Shown here one piece after another: positions 60,833 to 64,000 of a stretch of 64,000 nucleotides of DNA. Source of the stretch: Clostridia bacterium (lineage in GTDB: Bacteria > Bacillota > Clostridia > Christensenellales > Borkfalkiaceae); assembly GCA_017558825.1 (NCBI GenBank), contig JAFYTO010000003.1, positions 62,001-126,000 on the forward strand, in the 5' to 3' direction. A program made the translations under genes and the position numbers. The stretch's first letter is position 1, and every line of letters begins with the position of its first letter. The notes beneath the pieces are model-generated. The model did no database searches and was not told the DNA's origin. It was given only the letters and a program-made list of their open reading frames with translations.

Positions 60833-60847
60833 CTAACTAATGGTTAT
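60833..60847. promoter_or_regulatory. Operator-like inverted repeat 2 (CTAAC-N5-GTTAT)
   Basis: It repeats the half-sites of the first operator 29 bp downstream with the same N5 gap. It touches the -10 (TATAAT, 60847-60852), so occupancy would block the promoter. Confidence 0.6.
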
Positions 60848-60858
60848 ATAATAAAATT

Positions 60859-61065
60859 ATGAAAGAGTCAATTATTAAAAATAGATTAAGTGAAGAATTA
60901 AAAAATAGTGGGTTAACTACTATAGAAATTGCAAAACGCATAGGCGTTTCTCCTGAAATGATTACTCAATATAGAACAACAAAAAAATTGCCCAAATTAG
61001 ATACTTTTGCAAAGATTTGTAAAGAACTTGATTTAGATGCAAATTATATTTTAGGGAATAATTAA
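60859..61065 (+). CDS. XRE family HTH regulator, leaderless and probably autoregulated
   Basis: 68 residues, a single Cro/CI HTH (about 8-64; TIEIAKRIGVSPEMITQYR as the HTH). TATAAT lies at -12 to -7 relative to the ATG with no Shine-Dalgarno, so translation probably starts at the mRNA's first base. Two CTAAC-N5-GTTA sites cover its promoter and suggest negative autoregulation. It lies 26 nt upstream of the acyltransferase gene, which it may control. Confidence 0.83.
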   Translation: MKESIIKNRLSEELKNSGLTTIEIAKRIGVSPEMITQYRTTKKLPKLDTFAKICKELDLDANYILGNN

Positions 61066-61091
61066 AAAATAAAAAAAGAGGAACGCCATTT

Positions 61092-62390
61092 ATGGTAAAA
61101 GATTTACATAAAGACTTTAAGTTACGCAAAATTAAAAAACCAAATAAATTTATTGCATTTATGGCTCAACTTATTTTAAAAGTAATAAGCAAAAGGCGCG
61201 GCGTTACTTTTGAATATGATAACGACTATAAAAAGTATAAAAAACAGCAAATAGTACTCCTTTCTCAACACGCTTCAAAGGATGATTTTATTTACGTTTT
61301 TGCTGGCTCTAATAGGCAAGATACGCACATTATTATGGGCTATCAAAACATATTTAGCAAATTTTTATACGGCTTTTTAAAGAGTATTGGCGTAATTGCA
61401 AAATTTTTATATCAGCCAGACGTTACTGCAACAAGGCAAATGTTAGAAGCCGTTAAACTTGGCGGTAGCCTTGCTATTTTTCCAGAGGGCATACAGTCAA
61501 CAAGTGGTTCAACGCAACCTATAAATCCTGCAACGATTGCACTGCTTAAAAAATTAAAACTTCCTGTAATTTTAACAACGCTCAAAGGCTCTTATTTTAC
61601 TCGTACAAGATATTCTACTGACGTTAAAAAGGGTAAAATAACTGTTTCTTATAAAACATTGTTTACTAAAGAAGACTTGGAAAATATGAGCGTTGAAGAG
61701 TTAAACAAAAAACTTTTAGAAAAGTTTAGTTATAACGAGCACGAGTATTTTAAAGATAAGAACGTTGAATTTATTGGCAAAAAGCCTAATATTTACGGTC
61801 TTGATAATATCATTTATAAATGTCCACACTGCAATAGTGAATATAGGTTTAAAGTTGACGGAGAAAATATGAAGTGTTTAGACTGTGGCTTTGAAATTAC
61901 TATGGATAATTATTATAGAATTAAAAGCGTAAACAAAACTTTACCGTTTGAAGATATTGACAAGTGGTATAAATGGCAAAGAAACGTTATAAAACAAGAA
62001 GTTAAAAGCAATGATTTTATAATGCAAGCAAAAATAACTCTTTGCACGCTCAACACTCAAAAGTTAGATAATAACTTATCTAAAAAGGAAATAGGCGAGG
62101 GCGAACTCACTTTAACAAACAAAGGTTTAACTTACGTTGGAACAAAGGACGGCGAACAAGTTTCTATGTTCTTTGATGCTAAAAACGTTTACTCTTTAAC
62201 AATAACGCTTAAGCAGGCTCTTGACCTTTATTATAAAAACGAATACTATTACTTTAAACTTAAAACAAACGGAAACCAAGTAACCAAATGGATGCTTGCA
62301 AGTGAAGAAATACATAGTATGTATGATGAAGTTTGGAATAACGCTAGCAATGAAGTGTATAACTATGAAGATTTAACAAAAAGCGCGTAA
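61092..62390 (+). CDS. PlsC-type acyltransferase fused to a zinc ribbon
   Basis: 432 residues. The N-terminal acyltransferase domain has the catalytic H60-x4-D65 (SQHASKDDF) and the glycerophosphate motif FPEGIQ near 131. A zinc ribbon follows (about 237-260; CPHCNSEYRF and CLDCGFEI), then about 160 residues of unassigned beta-rich sequence. Typical 1-acyl-glycerol-3-phosphate acyltransferases have about 200-250 residues and no such tail. AGAGGAACG lies before the ATG. A lipid role is likely; the tail's role is unknown. Confidence 0.75.
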   Translation: MVKDLHKDFKLRKIKKPNKFIAFMAQLILKVISKRRGVTFEYDNDYKKYKKQQIVLLSQHASKDDFIYVFAGSNRQDTHIIMGYQNIFSKFLYGFLKSIGVIAKFLYQPDVTATRQMLEAVKLGGSLAIFPEGIQSTSGSTQPINPATIALLKKLKLPVILTTLKGSYFTRTRYSTDVKKGKITVSYKTLFTKEDLENMSVEELNKKLLEKFSYNEHEYFKDKNVEFIGKKPNIYGLDNIIYKCPHCNSEYRFKVDGENMKCLDCGFEITMDNYYRIKSVNKTLPFEDIDKWYKWQRNVIKQEVKSNDFIMQAKITLCTLNTQKLDNNLSKKEIGEGELTLTNKGLTYVGTKDGEQVSMFFDAKNVYSLTITLKQALDLYYKNEYYYFKLKTNGNQVTKWMLASEEIHSMYDEVWNNASNEVYNYEDLTKSA

Positions 62391-62421
62391 CTAAAAACGC
62401 GCTTTTTTCATATGATAAAAT

Positions 62422-62880
62422 ATGTTTAATAGGTTAAAAGCAGTAGAATACGCTCTAAATTGGGCACTAGAAAGAAATGATAAATTTTATGACTTTTCTC
62501 TGCTTGGTGGAGATTGTACAAACTTTGTTTCTCAATGTATGTACTATGGCGGTTATCTTATGAATTATAGCCAATACGGATGGTATTACGTTGATATAAA
62601 TAGGCGTTCGCCAAGTTGGACTGGAGTAAATGAATTTTGGGATTTTGCAACCAAAAATCAAAGTAATTACGGCGTTAAGTTAGTGCCTTGTGAGTTAAAC
62701 GAACTTGAACTTGCAGACGTTATTCAACTTTATAACGGCGAAAGATATTATCACACGCTAATAGTAACTAGTTTAGACGGCATTATTAAAGTTAGCGCAC
62801 ATAACGTTGACAGAAAAGACGTGCCGCTTTATTACTATAATTTTGAAAGTTTAAGATGCGGTAAAGCCGTTATATATTAA
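62422..62880 (+). CDS. Amidase-domain protein (Amidase_6 type)
   Basis: 152 residues. AVEYALNWALERNDKFYDF and LLGGDCTNFVSQCMYYGGYL, with likely nucleophile C32, match the putative amidase domain of the NlpC/P60-like Amidase_6 family; a His in YYHTLIV and the SAHNVDR segment may complete the site. No signal peptide is present, so it acts in the cytosol or spore. No Shine-Dalgarno; TATGAT at -11 to -6 hints at a leaderless start. Confidence 0.8.
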   Translation: MFNRLKAVEYALNWALERNDKFYDFSLLGGDCTNFVSQCMYYGGYLMNYSQYGWYYVDINRRSPSWTGVNEFWDFATKNQSNYGVKLVPCELNELELADVIQLYNGERYYHTLIVTSLDGIIKVSAHNVDRKDVPLYYYNFESLRCGKAVIY

Positions 62881-62914
62881 AAGCCCTAAACCAAGGCGGT
62901 TTAGGGCTTTTCTA
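62880..62914. terminator. Bidirectional terminator
   Basis: AAGCCCTAAACC and GGTTTAGGGCTT form a perfect 12-bp stem around AAGGC, with A-runs and T-runs. It lies between the convergent amidase and MgtC genes. Confidence 0.9.
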
Positions 62915-63568
62915 TTAGTTGTTATCACAGCGTTCTATGTATAAAATAAATTCATGCTTGTCTAAAATATCAGTTAAATACTGAGAGGAAAACTCGCGCG
63001 AGGTGGTTATTGTTGCGCTATAAACAATCATATCGTTTTTGCGTGTAATTTGCAATTTGTTAAGCCTATCAGTTCCAAAAATTTCTTTTATAATTTTATT
63101 TTCATTGCCAGTGTATTGAAATTCAATTTTAACAGAATAAAACTTTTTAGACTTAAACAATTTGATGCGAGAGTGGAGTATAGACTGCATTATAATAAGT
63201 AAAATAGTTGCTCCAACTGCCAAATAGTATTTTTCTCCACCACACGCCATACCAACGCCAGCCGTAGCCCAAATGCCAGCAGCTGTAGTTAAACCGTGAA
63301 CTTGATTTTGCTTATAAACAATCATACCTGCGCCTAAAAAGCCAACGCCCGCAACAATTTGAGCGGCCACACGCGCACTGTCAGCATCGCTACCAAACGC
63401 ATTTTTAGAAATTACCATCATAAGCGCAGAGCCTATGCAAACTATAGTGTGTGTTTTTACGCCCGCTTCCTTAAATCTAGCCTTTCTTTCAAAGCCTATA
63501 AGTAGGCCTAAAATTGCAGATATTAAGAGGGGTATCATCATATTTAATTGGTCTAAAAAATCTTTCAT
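62915..63568 (-). CDS. MgtC/SapB family membrane protein
   Basis: 217 residues. The N-terminal MgtC domain with four to five helices carries LISAILGLLIGFERK, GVKTHTIVCIGSALMM, VAAQIVAGVGFLGAGMIV and GLTTAAGIWATAGVGMA. A C-terminal cytoplasmic ACT-like part follows. MgtC proteins are linked to survival at low magnesium and to modulation of ion or ATPase activity. The start at 63568 is chosen over 63604 because GGGGAA precedes it. Confidence 0.9.
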   Translation of the reverse strand: MKDFLDQLNMMIPLLISAILGLLIGFERKARFKEAGVKTHTIVCIGSALMMVISKNAFGSDADSARVAAQIVAGVGFLGAGMIVYKQNQVHGLTTAAGIWATAGVGMACGGEKYYLAVGATILLIIMQSILHSRIKLFKSKKFYSVKIEFQYTGNENKIIKEIFGTDRLNKLQITRKNDMIVYSATITTSREFSSQYLTDILDKHEFILYIERCDNN

Positions 63569-63677
63569 AATATTCCCCAAAAAAAGTATATTTTTAATAT
63601 TCAAAAATTATAACATCGCACAACTAAAAAGTCAATATCAAACTGTAAAAAATATTGAGAAATAATTAAAAAAAGTA

Positions 63678-63705
63678 TTGACTTTTTATTTATTTATGAC
63701 ATAAT
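63678..63705 (+). promoter_or_regulatory. Promoter of the last gene
   Basis: TTGACT (63678-63683), a 16-nt spacer and CATAAT (63700-63705). Confidence 0.55.
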
Positions 63706-63781
63706 AGTAATAAGCAAAATTTGCCTATTTAACATAGTTAAAATTTAAAAGGGCAAACAATAAACAAAAGGAATTATTTAT

Positions 63782-64000
63782 ATGAGCGAAAAGAAAGTTG
63801 AAAAAGTTACCGATAAGTTTGTCTTAATGGCAACAAGCGGTAAAAAGATGGACGGCGAAGTTAAAAATCTTCCACAAATTCCACCAATTAACTATGAGTT
63901 TAAGGCTTTACCGGAATATGACTGTGTAGTTAATAGAGTGCCTGAATTTGATGAAGAAAAGGCATACCAAAACTTTTTAAAGGAAAAAGAAGAGTTAAAG
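63782..64000 (+). CDS. Partial hypothetical protein, runs off the window
   Basis: 73 codons without a stop reach the window edge. It starts MSEKKVEKVTDKFVLMATSG and is charged, with no signal or membrane segment. AAAGGAA lies 7 nt before the ATG and a promoter lies upstream, so it is likely a true gene. No family is recognised from the N-terminus alone. Confidence 0.65.
   Translation, partial: MSEKKVEKVTDKFVLMATSGKKMDGEVKNLPQIPPINYEFKALPEYDCVVNRVPEFDEEKAYQNFLKEKEELK

Noticed and set aside
1..64000. tRNA or rRNA genes
   Set aside because: No cloverleaf ends or conserved rRNA blocks were seen by eye; a tRNAscan or Infernal run would settle it.

Overview
The window comes from a low-GC, endospore-forming, strictly anaerobic Clostridia-like member of the Bacillota. 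The evidence is a set of sporulation and germination genes (a Spo0A-like regulator, a SipL-like coat morphogenesis protein, SpoIIR, SleB, YpeB, a YlmC/YmxH protein, SpoIIE and a GerA/GerB/GerC receptor), an oxygen-sensitive class III ribonucleotide reductase with its activase (nrdDG), the MEP isoprenoid route (ispE, dxr) and an ECF transporter module. No tRNA, rRNA or CRISPR was seen. The species cannot be named from this sequence; an uncultured gut lineage is my guess.

Layout. 0-9.2 kb: rplM-rpsI, the Spo0A-like gene, a zinc-ribbon protein, Veg, SipL-like, ispE, then spoIIR-sleB-ypeB. 9.2-19.45 kb: a repeat-rich accessory stretch. A giant secreted protein with an upstream 40-residue peptide gene, a metal exporter, a phosphopantetheinyl transferase and a ferredoxin:thioredoxin-reductase-like protein are separated by islands of hairpin repeats. 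19.5-32 kb: DUF711/ACT pair, GH20-like hydrolase, HAD phosphatase, ger operon, spoIIE, galactokinase. 32-47.7 kb: pth-mfd-foldase lipoprotein, nrdD-nrdG-dut, a radical SAM protein, metK, a large lipoprotein. 47.9-64 kb: TSUP half-genes, Ppx/GppA-HD, a YkvI-type permease, frr-uppS-dxr-rseP, ecfA1-ecfA2-ecfT-truA, small regulators and envelope genes.

The strongest candidate for something undescribed is the repeat system at 9.2-19.45 kb. A roughly 50-nt left module (L, two hairpins, ending GACGGAGGGATTG) and a roughly 45-nt right module (R, beginning CAATCCCCCACCGC) are diverged inverted copies of each other. They enclose a short AT core in most copies. In one copy (18287-18734) they enclose a 121-aa DUF559 nuclease gene. 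There the conserved GGAGGG of L is the gene's Shine-Dalgarno, and R supplies its last four codons and its stop. This looks like an autonomous element with MITE-like derivatives. The second hairpin of L changes sequence between copies but stays palindromic.

Other notable points are a Spo0A-like protein without the phospho-acceptor aspartate (Ser56, Gln10), a tandem NrdR-box pair upstream of nrdD, several genes whose -10 box lies where a leaderless mRNA would require it, and a frr-uppS-dxr-rseP cluster without cdsA.
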